Origin: Delphinapterus leucas
Lineage: Eukaryota > Chordata > Mammalia > Artiodactyla > Monodontidae
Assembly (NCBI RefSeq): GCF_002288925.2
Contig: NW_022098072.1
Location: forward strand, 22,968,450-23,032,449
DNA: 64,000 nt
Direction: 5' to 3'
Made by a program: the position numbers and the translations under genes. Shown here in pieces: positions 26,245 to 36,853 of the stretch. Position 1 is the first letter of the stretch. Each line of letters starts with the position of its first letter. Below the pieces are notes generated by a model. That model was not told where the DNA came from, ran no database searches, and saw only the letters and a program-made list of their open reading frames with translations.

Positions 26245-26692
26245 GTCTCTCCTGAATCCTTTTCCCAACAAGGCCTCAACTGTGGACTACCATTTGCATC
26301 ACCCAGTTTCAGCAAGAATCCTGCTAAAGTGGTTTAGCCAGAGCCCCCACCCTAGATAGCTGAGCACTCTGATATCTGATTGGGTTGCTCATCCCCACCA
26401 TCCCCCTGGTGATGCCGGATCAGCCTGGCCTGCCTTCAGCAAGACTCCTGCTAGGCTGGTTTAGCCAGAACCCCCCTTACTCTGTTCCCTCTTAATAATT
26501 TTCTATCCACTGATCTTTCCCCCCGCCCTCAACCAGGATCCTTGGCTATAAATCCCCACTTTTCCTTGTTGTATTCAGAATTGAGCCCAGTTCTATACTG
26601 GGGTCTCTTTTCCTTTATTATAATAGTTCCTGAGTATAAAATCTTTTTATAGCCTTAACTACTGTCCAGCTCTGGGTTTCTTTGACATAGGT
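26245..26692 (+). repeat. Solo ERV LTR with octamer and duplicated U3 unit
   Basis: About 450 bp inserted in the L2. It has LTR promoter signs: an octamer ATTTGCAT near 26292, a TATAAA-type box in 'ttggctataaatcccc' near 26549, and a 3' end 'gggtttctttgaca' after a weak poly(A) signal. A 41-bp unit recurs with few changes 126 bp apart (26308-26348 and 26434-26474), like a U3 enhancer duplication. No gag/pol/env attached. Termini approximate. Confidence 0.6.
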
Positions 26693-26715
26693 CAAAATCC
26701 TTGAAGTCATTTTTT

Positions 26716-26840
26716 TTTTTATTAATTTTTTGGCTGCACCGTGTGACATGTGGGATCTTAGTTTCCCAACCAGGGATCGAACCCGTGCCCCCTGCAGTGG
26801 AAGTGGGGAGTCCTAACCACTGGACCGCCAGGGAAGTCCC
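26716..26840 (-). mobile_element. Short CHR-type SINE
   Basis: Minus-strand SINE from poly(T) to 'ccgccagggaagtccc', with reversed B box 'gggatcgaacccgtg'. It is flanked by tgaagtcatttttt copies beginning at 26702 and 26841, a target-site duplication. Confidence 0.92.
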
Positions 26841-27478
26841 TGAAGTCATTTTTTATATTCCTTCTCTCATACACCCAGTTCATTGGCAAATACTATTATT
26901 TTTATCTTCAATATAGTTCCCCAATCTGAACACTCTCACCACCTACACAAATCTGACCTAATCAAATAACCTCCTAATTAGATCTCTGTTCTCTCTACTC
27001 TCCATCCTGCCCGCCTCTAGTGTATTCTTCTAACATATCCAGAAAGTCCTTAACATAAGGCACACCCAGTCAGGAACACTGCCTGATCTCAGCCTCTCTT
27101 ACTTCTCCAACACACCAAGCTCACTCCTGTTAATGGATCCTTGCACCTGTTGTTCTCTCTGGACTGCTCTTCCTGCACTTCGGTTCCCTCATTTCAGTTA
27201 GGGTTCTGTTCAAACATCACTCACAGAGCCTTCCCCAACACTACCTTAACTTAAAATAACCCCCTCCCATCACTCTTATCCCCCTTTCCTGCTTTATTTT
27301 TCTTTAGAGTATTTATCACAATCTGACATAATATTACAAATGTATTTGTTCATTGTCTACCTTGTCTATGAGGGCAGGAATTTTTGTCTGTTTTTTCACT
27401 GTTAGAACAATGCCTGGCACATGCTAGATGTTTAATAGCTATTTAATGACTAAATAAATGAACAGGTGGGATTTTATA

Positions 27479-29149
27479 TAGTTTGCTCGCAACTTAAAAA
27501 GAAATACTGTTACTAGTATTTGTTCCTAGTTCAGCAACACAACAGTCCTTGTCATTGTGGGGATTTCTGCAAAGGTTTTGGACTTTTTCCAAGCAGGTAG
27601 TATCAAATGTGGTATCAGATGGCAGTGACTAAACAAGAAGGCTAAAAGCCATCTGTAATTTCCAGTTTTTCCTTTGTTCCAGGGCAAAGCAGTGTACAGC
27701 TCTGGATAAGTGGCCTCTTCTTTGTACAGATGGAGATCATATCCCTTACAAAGTGCCTAAAGCCCTAAAGTGGCTTTCTTTTTTGATGCAGATGACCCTA
27801 ATTGCTTCTGAAGCCCTTAGTACCTTAAGAAATGTTATTCTATTTTTCTGTGCAGAGTCTCCAGTAGCCATGCTCTCACTTTTGGTTGCTTTGTTTTTAT
27901 TCTCTTGATATATTGATTTTGGCTAATAATGGTACAGTACAGCAAAGGTTTTATCTGACCAATACAGCCTAGGAGACCATTATGATGGTAGATTCAGAGT
28001 CCTGCAGCCCCAAACGTTACAACGAATCCAGTTAAAGGAAATTTTAAGTTTATATTTTTATAAGAAAATTTCATGAAAAAACGGTAAGTTTTTATTTTTA
28101 ATAAGATAAAAAGTTAATTCCATCAAACAGACACCAATGTTAGATACTTTCAATATTATTTCTCACTTTTCAGAATACGTAGCACAAACATGAGAGTTAT
28201 CTTACTGAAATTAAACCTTTGTGAGAGTTGGTTTTAATAGACTGGGCTTTTAGTGATGAGGTTAAAGAATGATCGTTTAGTATACTGATAGAAATAGTTA
28301 TGATGACACCTAGTTTTTCATGATGCATTTTAAGCACTAATGAGACATTTACTGATAAGTAAAAAAGGATGGTCCCTCCAGAGAATAAAGATTAAAAAGG
28401 TCCTAACAGTGATATGCAGTCCCTAAACACAACCCATCTAACTTCTCCTTCTCGTCCAAAGTAAAATTTTAAGTTGAAAGATGAAAAACCTGCCTCCCTG
28501 TTGCCATTTCACAAATATGCCAGCGTAGTACCATATTAGCCACTAAGACCCAGATATTTTCTTCAAAGATCAATTGTCATATATATTGTAAAATATCCAT
28601 TTTTTCAAGGGAATCAATAAAACTATATTTATTTAAAGAATGGCCCATCAACATTTTTATTTCTCTTGAATTGTCTCACACAAAAAGATTTATTCTCAAA
28701 AATGGTCTAAAGAGAAAGCTGCATGAAGCAATGCCCTATTTTAATCACCCCTTTTTTAAAAAAGGTGGTGAGTGACCTCTGGAGGCAAGTGGAAAAAGTA
28801 TCCTGCTGCTTTCAGGAGTGAAGTGGGGAGAATCAGAAAGTAGATCTTTCCATCTAGAGAAAAAAATTTTTTTGATGTTTAATCAGGGTGAATTAAAACA
28901 TTTAACTTTCAAATTAGTTAACTGAACCTCAATTCAATTATGTAATATTTTAAGTATATAATACAATGCCACAGGGGAGATAGAGACATGAGATCCATAG
29001 TTTCCATCTCATTGAGCTTACAATCTCCTAGGGAACTAAAGAGAAGTGTTGAAATAACTATAACACAAGCTAGAATGTGTGAGAACATTTAGGAGTAGCA
29101 TAGCTACATAGGAATTCAGAGTTTTGGTTAGGTTGTTCAGAAAAAGTCT
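27479..29149. other. Gene-free sequence, mostly unassigned
   Basis: No gene seen. A weak L2-like patch occurs near 28965-29040 ('catctcattgagcttacaat'). The rest, including the comparatively non-repetitive 27540-28030 stretch, shows nothing I can name. Confidence 0.5.
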
Positions 29150-29260
29150 ACTACATTCAACGAACATTTACTGAAGACAAACTGTGTGCCAGGCACTATG
29201 CTTGAGGATAAATAAGACACAGTACCTTCCTTCAGGCACTCTTGGTATAAAAGGGAAGCT
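29150..29260 (-). repeat. L2 LINE 3' fragment, minus orientation
   Basis: 'gaacatttactgaagacaaa', 'ctgtgtgccaggcactatgc', 'aggataaataagacacagta' is the reverse complement of the L2 3' terminus. Confidence 0.75.
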
Positions 29261-29899
29261 GACACATAAATAGGAAAATTCTATAGGTAGTAGCTGGTGG
29301 CCTATTAGAATTATGCACAAAGGAGGGAAACTAAAATAGTCCCGAGACTGAGAGGAGGGTCAGAAGAGGCTTCCTAGAGGAAGTAACACCTCCGCTGACT
29401 CTTCAAAGATAGGTAGGGATAGTTCTGGTTCGATGTTGTCATCATAAGCCTGCTCCAGCCCCTCTCCCACTGATGACAACTAACAACTCACGATGAAATA
29501 CAAAGAGCTGAGGACTCTGAAAAGTGAACAAAGGAGGGGAATCAAAACTTAGAAAGAAACCCTTCAAGGCAATGAGTTGCCTGGCCTGGGTAGCTAAAAC
29601 TCTGATAGAAACGCCATCTTCCTTGTTCAAGGAACTGAGAAATGGAGACGCTCTGGGTTGGAAAGCGAGTGGGGAGGTGGGTAGGGGAGAGCTAGAGAAG
29701 GTGATCACTAAAATTTTGTGTATGAACCATGCAAGCCCTTTGGGTTTGCCCGTGTGTGTGACAGACACCCGAAGCAGCATAGCAACGGCTTTGACAACTG
29801 ATTTGAGTGTTAAACCATTGCCCAAGTCTCAGATGAACGCCTGAGTGGTGCATGTTCAGGACTGGCCCAGAGCAGCACACACAGGCTTTGATAACTGAA

Positions 29900-30540
29900 C
29901 TGAGATTGGAACCATCATCCACAGAAGGCGATACGAAACTTGCAGCCTGAACTCAATCAGGTTGATTGCCTGCTTAAACGAACATTCTCCAGAGGAGGAT
30001 TTTAACAGGGCCCAGAGTCTGCGTAATGTAACTGTCACAATGTCCAGGATACAATAGAAAATTACCTGTCATACAAAGAAACAGGAAAATGTGACCAAAT
30101 CCCAAGGGAAATGACAAGCAACAAACACAAACCCTGAGATAACACAGATGTTGGCATTTTCCTAGAATTTAAAGCAGCTATTACATGTTCCAGGAGGTAA
30201 AGATAAATGTAAAGAAAGGCATCTTCAGCAGAGAAAAAGAAACGATGAAAAAGAACCAGGTGGAAATTTTGAACTGAAAAGTACAATAACCGAAATAAAC
30301 AAATTCAGTGGATACAGCAGAATGGAGATGAGGAAAGAGGCAGTGCACTTGAAGATAGAGACATCAACAGAGATTATCTAAACTGAAAAGCAGAGAGGGG
30401 AAAAAACAACTAGAAAAAAAAAAAGAGAACATATGAGCATCAAGGATCTCTGCAATAATATCAAAAGTTCTAACATACAAGTCATCAGAGTCCCAGAAGG
30501 AGAGGAGAAAGAGATGGAGGCAGAAGAATTATTTGCCCTT
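29900..30540 (+). repeat. Old L1 (L1M-type) ORF1-region fragment, plus orientation
   Basis: 'atgtccaggatacaatagaa', 'aagaaacaggaaaatgtgac', 'aaagcagctattacatgttc', 'aaaagaaccaggtggaaatt', 'actgaaaagtacaataaccg', 'gagtcccagaaggagaggag' match an old L1M 5' coding region in sense. Many stops. The left border may extend into 29430-29900, which I could not confirm. Confidence 0.8.
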
Positions 30541-30970
30541 AACAATTGGGACCTAATTTACTTCTCCCATATCATATTCTATTCTCTTTAACATATGTAT
30601 ATGCCTTTTGTTTCAATCACATTACACTTTTCTCAAAGAGACATTCCCTGACTCTGAAAAACTAAAACAGGTTCTCTTAAATCATAACACCTGTACTTTC
30701 TGGGGTAAACTGGGAGGTGATTAATGACCAAATGGATGGGGCTGGAGAGATGGGTTGCAAGGGAAATGATGATGAGACTCAGGTGTGTATAATCTGGAGC
30801 CTAAGTGGGTGAGCTGGAGAGTAATCAGGTGGAAAAGAACGTTTCAGATAAACGAGAAAAAAATATTTACACATTTTGAGGCTGTGGTCTGTTTGGTCAA
30901 AGAGCAAAAGGAAACAAAAAGCTAGAGTAGGATACACAAAACAAGGCCTTTCCTTCATCCACTGGCATAA

Positions 30971-31320
30971 CTTTTTAAAAATAATTAATTTTTATTTTTG
31001 GCTGTTTTGGGTCTTTGTTGCTGCGTGCGGGCTTTCTCTAGTTGCGGCGAGCAGGGGCTACTCTTCCTTGCGGTGCGCGGGCTTCTCAGCGCGGTGGCTT
31101 CTCTTGTTCTGGAGCACGGGCTCTAGGCGCGCCGGCTTCAGTAGTTGCAGCACGTGGGCTCGGTAGTTGTGGCTCACGGGCTCTAGAGCACAGGCTCAGT
31201 AGTTGTGGCGCACGGGCTTAGTTGCTCCGGAGAATGTGGGATCTTCCGGACCAGGGCTTTAACCCGTGTCCCCTGCACTGGCAGATGGATTCTTAACCAC
31301 CGCGCCACCAGAGAAGCCCC
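30971..31320 (-). mobile_element. Full-length CHR-type SINE just upstream of MFSD4B
   Basis: Long-form SINE on the minus strand, running from the AATAATTAATTTTTATTTTT tail to 'gcgccaccagagaagccc', with 'agttgtggctcacgggctc' body repeats. The target duplication cactggcataac is present at 30959-30970 and 31321-31332. It lies about 1 kb before the MFSD4B transcript. Confidence 0.93.
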
Positions 31321-31439
31321 CACTGGCATAACCTTATTCAGGCATTCTGCAAATCAAAGCCCTGCTCCACTTCCTTACAACAACGGAATTATTTGAAGGG
31401 ACTGGGGGTGAGAGTGTGCTTGAAACCGCAGTTTTGGCT

Positions 31440-31620
31440 CCAGATTTCTTGAGCTATTGTGTCCACTGATTCGCTGACTGACTTTGGGCAAGTTGCTAGT
31501 TTCTATGACTCAATCCTCCTATCTTAAAATCAGGATAACACGTAATTTAGAGTGTTGTTATGAGGATCAATTGAGATCATACACGTGAAAGCTTACATAT
31601 GTGGTTCAACAAATGCTGTG
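31440..31620 (+). repeat. MIR SINE
   Basis: 'tgactgactttgggcaagtt' core, then 'atcttaaaatcaggataaca', 'gtgttgttatgaggatcaat' and 'acacgtgaaagctta' in MIR order, sense orientation. Confidence 0.78.
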
Positions 31621-32309
31621 GAGTAACAGATGAACTGCAGATCAATAGACGACAGACCTTAAAGGAACTAGGGCAGGAATTTTAGAAAGTTGTATAAGGA
31701 CAGACCTTGGGGTTCCCTTTATCCCCCAGGAGACCCGGGGAGAGGGAGCGAAGCCATACCTTGTATTTCTTTGCCAGCACTTCCTCCTGACGGCTTGGCT
31801 GCATCTTCCCTCCTGATTCGTCGGGTCCCAGGCTGCGGCTTCAGCTCGCTCCGCCGCGCGGCGCCCGCCCACAGGGCCTCTGTGAGCTCAGCTAAGTGTG
31901 ATGCTGAGGCCCGAGCGCGGCGTCCAGTGTCCTGGGCAACCCTATCAACTTCCGGTTTGAGGCAAGGCCGTGGTTGGCTAGGGGCCACATTTCCGCCACG
32001 TGACCCGGGCAGGCTCCCTGCGTGTGCGAGGGCGCGCCTCCGCTGCCGGCTACACCCGGCGCGTTCAGAAGTTCTAGTCCTCGGCCCGGACTGGGGCCTC
32101 CCCCGGGGAGGTGGCGCCAGCCGAGACCGCCAGCTCTGGAGGCGCGGGGCCGGGGCAGGGCTTGGAGTTCTCGAGGCTCCTCTGAGAAGCCGAACGGCAG
32201 GAAGACCGCTGCTCGCGAGCCTCCAAGCTGGAGCTGGAACTGGAACCCTGTGGGGCCGGGGCCCAGGCTGCCGGGCAGCGGCTTTTCCCGGCCGAGGCCC
32301 CAGCGGAGA

Positions 32310-32410
32310 ATGAGCCGGAGGCGGTGGCGGGCTCCCGGCGGAGCGGCCGGGCTGGGAGCATGCTGCGCTGGTTCATCACCGTCCTCCTGTGTGCCGCCTT
32401 CCTGGGGCTG
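32310..32410 (+). promoter_or_regulatory. MFSD4B: Overlapping upstream ORF in the MFSD4B leader (exon 1 part)
   Basis: An ATG at 32310 with A at -3 lies 50 bp before the main ATG in a different frame. Its 33 codons run to the exon 1 donor. After splicing it completes a Trp codon, adds one Glu and stops at TGA 34132-34134 in exon 2, so it overlaps the main start. If included in the mRNA it should reduce initiation at 32360. Confidence 0.55.
32360..32410 (+). CDS. MFSD4B: MFSD4B coding exon 1
   Basis: The first exon of the MFS sugar transporter MFSD4B (KIAA1919; NaGLT1 in rat, described as a renal sodium-dependent glucose carrier). The ATG at 32360 has A at -3 and is the first in-frame ATG. 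Seventeen codons read MLRWFITVLLCAAFLGL, the start of the first transmembrane helix. The donor 'gggctg|gtgaga' follows 32410 in phase 0. The human protein, as I recall it, has an N-terminal extension. Here the upstream frame is open but offers no ATG, so I start at 32360. Confidence 0.9.
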
Positions 32411-34127
32411 GTGAGAGCCGGGGCTGGAACCCTCCCAGGCCGAGGCGTGAGCAGAAGTCCTGTAGAGAACGCGGCCTTCCGAGCTCCTGTCTCGTTTCCG
32501 CCGCTTGCAGACTGGGTGTCCTTGGGCTCCTTAATCTGCCGGGGCCTCAGTTTCATAATCTGAAAAATGGGCACAATTATAATCTTAGAGGGCTATGGTC
32601 AAGTGTGAAACCGATTTTCGTAAAATATTTTCCAGCACCAGCAAACCTTTCTACCTCTCCTCCGTGGGGTCGGGGGGATGCAAGAGGGGTTGCCAGGTTT
32701 ATAGCCTACCCCGAAGCCCCCCCCCCCCCCCCTCCTGCGTTCACCCAACCCCCAAATTATTGCACAAAGTTGCTCTACTGGTTTTTTCTCTTCCTCGGCT
32801 GACCAAATTCACCCCTTATTTTTGCAGGTGGGGAAATAGACCCAGAGAGGGAAAGTGACTTTTTCGGACCACACAGCTGGTTAAGTGGTTGAGCCAGGAA
32901 TAATGTCTCTTATTTTGCCTACAGTTTTATGTAAAACAAAATTTCAGGTCCTTCAGTGTTTTTCTAAGAACAAACTGCAAGGCTAGTTTGGCCTTTTGCC
33001 AACCCCTTTGGCCGCCCTGTGGTCACTTGTCTTAAATATTGGGATCCTGGGGAGTTGGGAGGGTGAGTCCTCTGAGCAGAGTCACTTGTGATCACTTAGT
33101 GTCTCTTCCTATGAGCCACGCTTGATTCTTAGAGTATTTGTATTTGAAGAAACGTCACTGCAGATGATGTGCCAGGTCCGTTTAAGTGCTTTGCAGGCGG
33201 GAACTAATTTGGTTACAGCTGGGGCGCAGCCTTCCCTTCCTGTACTAGGCACTTACTCTGCGCCTGTGCCCAAGCTTGCCCGTAGCTGGGGACTGCTCAG
33301 GCCTGGAGAGGGGCTACATCCAAGCGTTTAGAGCAAATTCGTGCAATTAGAATCACTTATTCTTGAAATGTAGACCGATTAGAAACATTTTTTGTGTGTC
33401 CAGCGAATTTCCTGTGAAAGCCAACTGCAGCCCCTAATTTTTGCTGAAGTTACATGTCTTTGAGTAAAATTTTATTTTTAAAGTCATTGCATACACGCAT
33501 ATGTAATATTCTCTAAGAAAGCCTTACAGACAGTACTCCTGAGGCTTTGGTTTTCTTTGAAGAAAAATGTAGATTTAGAAACATTCAAATTGTTTATCTC
33601 TTACATGTTTTATATGTGTAATTCAGAGGAAGGACCCCATGTACATCCAGAAATATTGCTGTTTTAACAACATCAAAAAATGGATAATATTTTGATGGTT
33701 TGTTAACTTAAATTTTTAACCTCAAAATTCTGGTGTTATTTGTGCATGCAGTATATTTCAGACTATTCAAAACTATTTCATAAATTTTTTAATGTTACAT
33801 TTTACTGTTAATACAAATACTGTCGTTTTTTTCTGGTATTGTTCAAAAAGGAAACAGAATTGCAGCAAAGAGCCAAAAGAATTAAAGAATTTTGTAAAAA
33901 TCGAGAGTTGTCAAAACTAGAAAAGCACTAGGACTTGGCACACCAGAAATAGGAGTCTATAGCTCTACTAGTACTAGTATTTTCATTATGAATTTTACTG
34001 TGGGGCTTAATCTCCTACATTACATTGAAATCCCCTCCTCCCTTTTTAATACTGAAAAAAAGCTACCACCTAGATAGACATTATTTTAATGATTGTAAAT
34101 GAAAACTTATGTCTTTTTAAATTTTAG
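32411..34127 (+). other. MFSD4B: MFSD4B intron 1
   Basis: GTGAGA donor to 'aaattttag' acceptor, phase 0. It contains MIR-like patches (+ at about 32510-32600; - at about 32820-32910 and near 33150-33210) and a run of 16 C at 32717-32732. No other exon is evident. Confidence 0.88.
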
Positions 34128-34296
34128 GGAATGAGTGTCGCTATACTGGGACCCACGTTTCAAGATTTGGCAACAAATGTGAACCGCAATATCAGCAGTC
34201 TTTCTCTGATTTTTGTGGGCCGTGCCTTTGGATATTTGGGTGGCTCTGTGATTGGTGGAGTTCTTTTTGACAGTATGAATCATTTTCTTCTTTTGG
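34128..34296 (+). CDS. MFSD4B: MFSD4B coding exon 2
   Basis: Acceptor 'tttttaaattttag', donor 'ttttgg|gtaagt'. The 56 complete codons continue in frame from exon 1: GMSVAILGPTFQDLATNVNR, then ...FVGRAFGYLGGSVIGGVLFD..., ending in FLLL. They cover the end of helix 1, a loop with an N-glycosylation sequon (Asn38-Ile-Ser) and helix 2. The GRAFGYLGGSVIGG segment is the MFS signature-like loop between helices 2 and 3. Ends in phase 1. Confidence 0.95.
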
Positions 34297-35404
34297 GTAA
34301 GTAAACAACAATTTTCGCTTCTTTGTGACTTTCGAGGAATTTACAGTTTGTTTGTAAATATGAAACATACTGGCTTGCAGAATGGTTGACAACTTAAGGG
34401 TAGTGTTTAGGTATCCTCAGTGGAAGTCAGGTTTGCCTGGTGCCTGCTTTCATCTTGGCAGTTACTGGGAATCCGGTCTAAACCCCTCTGGGAATTTAGA
34501 TTAGCCCTGGAGTGTGTTAGTGATCCTTAGCCTTCCCGACGTTCATTGTAGTTTAGGCACCACCACTGGATAACATACAAGTTGTCCAAAGAGCTCTGAT
34601 TGTCAGGGTTTAGGGCAGATCTCCTGGGGCCATAGATCAGAATAAACTCCTTGAACCTCCCCAGATTAGACCCTGGACTGAGAATGAGGTGGGAGGGGAT
34701 GGTGGGTGAAATGATGAAGGCTCAATTTTTGTCCCAGCTGCTCCATGTTAATGATTACCCCCAGGCCTCTCTACCTCACTCTCAAAATAGATGGCAAAGC
34801 TTTTAACTTACTCTTTTTTTGGATAAGTTGACATGTTTAAAGAAAATCTGGATTAATGTGATAAAACTGCTTTGGACGTAAGGAGATAATTTACCATTGT
34901 TGATGAATGAGTAAATAATCTCTCTGATTTCCATAGTGTGTCGAAAGAATATACTTCTTATATTTCCCTCCCTATTCCCCAAATTTGTTTAATACATTTC
35001 TACTATGAACTACTATAGTAATTGCATTTAATTTTTGTCTTTTTTATTTTTTACCTCATATCTAAACATCTCTTTAGGTTGTTAAATATGAAACATTTAA
35101 ATGAATAATTTTTGAGCTCTGTTTTGCTATAAAACTTTGCCTTGTGGTATAATGTATGGTTTGATTATTAGCAGTACTAGAAATGTATTTATAGTAGAAT
35201 AACATATTTCATAGTCCATAAAGATGATAAAAGCTTTTAAATGAAATAACTGTTAGTAGAAGCTAAACCTCTCATCTACTCATTATTACTCAATTTTAAT
35301 TTGACCTGTTTTACATTTTTGGGAGTTTTTATGATGTTGCCTTGATCCATAACCCTTTCCCATAAATAGTGTTTTTTATAGCTGACTTTTACTTTTCTTC
35401 TCAG
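34297..35404 (+). other. MFSD4B: MFSD4B intron 2
   Basis: GTAAGT donor to 'cttttcttctcag' acceptor, phase 1. No repeat or exon recognised beyond AT-rich tracts. Confidence 0.88.
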
Positions 35405-35521
35405 GGATGTCAACGTTCGCTACCACAATTGGTCTTTATCTTGTTCCATTTTGTAAGGCCGCGGTGTTACTGATTGTCATGATGTCCACCTTTGGTGTTT
35501 CAGTTGGCATCCTGGATACAG
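35405..35521 (+). CDS. MFSD4B: MFSD4B coding exon 3
   Basis: A 117-bp exon, in frame, with phase 1 on both sides. It reads (G)MSTFATTIGLYLVPFCKAAV and LLIVMMSTFGVSVGILDT(G), covering helix 3, a short loop and the start of helix 4. Acceptor 'tcttctcag', donor 'acag|gtcagt'. The symmetrical phase means skipping it would keep the frame but remove a membrane segment. Confidence 0.94.
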
Positions 35522-36853
35522 GTCAGTGAGCCCTTCATTGTCAACTCTGGGAGTAGGGACTTTCTACTAGAAAAAGTAGAGCATATGATATTAATTTGTC
35601 ACTTGCAGTGTCCCCTAAAATGACACTGACCTACTGAGTTGGTCATGGGGTCTCCAGGTCAGAACCACTTTTCCAGCAACTACTCTTCTTGCCAAGTAGG
35701 GTGCCCATTTTTGAGCAGCCAACCACAGAGTGAATTCAGAGTATTTTGTTCTTTGAGAGATTGTTGATTTACAGTATCCAAACAGGGAAGGGGCCCCCCT
35801 GTGGGTAATTACAGTGCAGATGGGCAGGTTTTCATTTCGGGATAGAACTTTATCATTGTAATATGGCAGGAATTGATGGGTTAATAGAACAGACCGAGTT
35901 TGGAACCATTATTTGGCTGAGGAAACATAGAAGCAGCTCTCCAATTTAAAATGCACTCTGCCTTTTGAACTAAGAGAAACCTGTGCTGTGTATTATTTCC
36001 CTTCTTTTCCTATTCTCTCAAAAGTTCCTGCCCTCCTGCAGGAGATCCTCTCCATGTATCTTCATATCTTTTAAAACCTACTAAATAACATATGTGACAT
36101 TTGTTCACCCCTGAAACCAACGTTCTCCCCCTCTTCCTGTTATTTGATAGGTTGGGGAAATATTTTTTTGCTTGGGGCTTAATTTGGTTGTGAAATTACA
36201 GGATGGAATTGTGTGGAATTGTATGTTTATCTGCAAATATATTAAAAAGAAAGAGAGAAAACACAAGACTTGAGGCTTCTTGCCTTTCACCATGTAGATA
36301 CATAGACAGTGTAATTGAGTGTGTTAGAAGGTGTCCGTGTTCCTTGTTTCCTGCAATGGGCACAGCAGAATCCTGTAATGTTCAGCTTCCTGAACATGTG
36401 TTTTGCATCTGCCATATACATAAATAGTTTTCTTCAAGTGGCTACCGATTGCAGGTACAGAAAAATTTGGTAATTTGGCCACTATCTGATGATAATATAT
36501 ATTTAAAATGTTTAAAAATAACTATATAAATATCCTTCCCTACCCCCACCCCTCCTATCCCTGGTATTAGAACTATATTATAAAAAGCCTTGGGCTAATG
36601 TACTTGGCTCTAGGAAATAGTGGTTTATTAGCTTGTAGAATCCCATTTGTGAGTGTGTGATGTTCCAGTGCTCAGAGTTCGCTGGTGGTATTGGTGAGTT
36701 AGAGTTTCTTAATCATAGAATTGACTTAGTTGCAACAGTTGATAACTTAGAATATTATAATCCTTGTGCCATGTAAAATAGACTCATCTATTTTGAACTT
36801 TTTTTTTACTAAGTTACTATGATTAAATCATTCTCCCCATCTTTCATTGGTAG
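35522..36853 (+). other. MFSD4B: MFSD4B intron 3
   Basis: GTCAGT donor to 'ctttcattggtag' acceptor. The acceptor is purine-interrupted just before the AG, but a good pyrimidine-rich and branch-like region lies upstream. No repeats I can name and no additional exon. Confidence 0.88.

Larger units (their letters stand above)
25840..27478 (+). repeat. L2 LINE, plus orientation, interrupted by an LTR and a SINE
   Basis: Left part (about 25840-26240): 'tttagtctcctttgcaggat', 'gggatgccctcagggcttac', 'aataccatctacacgatgg', 'tccagctgcccacttgatgc'. Right part (about 26855-27478): 'acctcctaattagatctctg', 'agagccttccccaacacta', 'cctgctttatttttctttag', 'atttatcacaatctgacata', then the L2 end 'gcctggcacatgctagatgt'. 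The order is collinear with an L2 3' half as I recall it. The ERV LTR and the short SINE inserted later. Confidence 0.75.
31780..32450 (+). promoter_or_regulatory. MFSD4B: CpG-island promoter and 5' UTR of MFSD4B
   Basis: Strongly GC- and CpG-rich against AT-rich surroundings, and it contains the first coding exon. Visible factor sites are an ETS core acttccgg (31948-31955) and an E-box cacgtg within gccacgtgac (31997-32002). There is no TATA box, as usual for housekeeping-type promoters. The transcription start is probably between about 32.0 and 32.3 kb, which is inference. Long open frames here in several frames reflect GC content and are not genes. Confidence 0.85.

Noticed and set aside
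29442..29844. Overlapping 106- and 127-codon ORFs on both strands
   Set aside because: Adjacent to an old L1M fragment, opposing frames of similar length, no protein similarity recognised.
31690..32414. Long GC-rich open frames (up to about 200 codons) on both strands around the CpG island
   Set aside because: Arg/Pro/Gly/Ala-rich compositional frames in several registers, with no splice or homology support. They reflect GC content at the MFSD4B promoter. Only the short overlapping uORF at 32310 was kept as a regulatory note.
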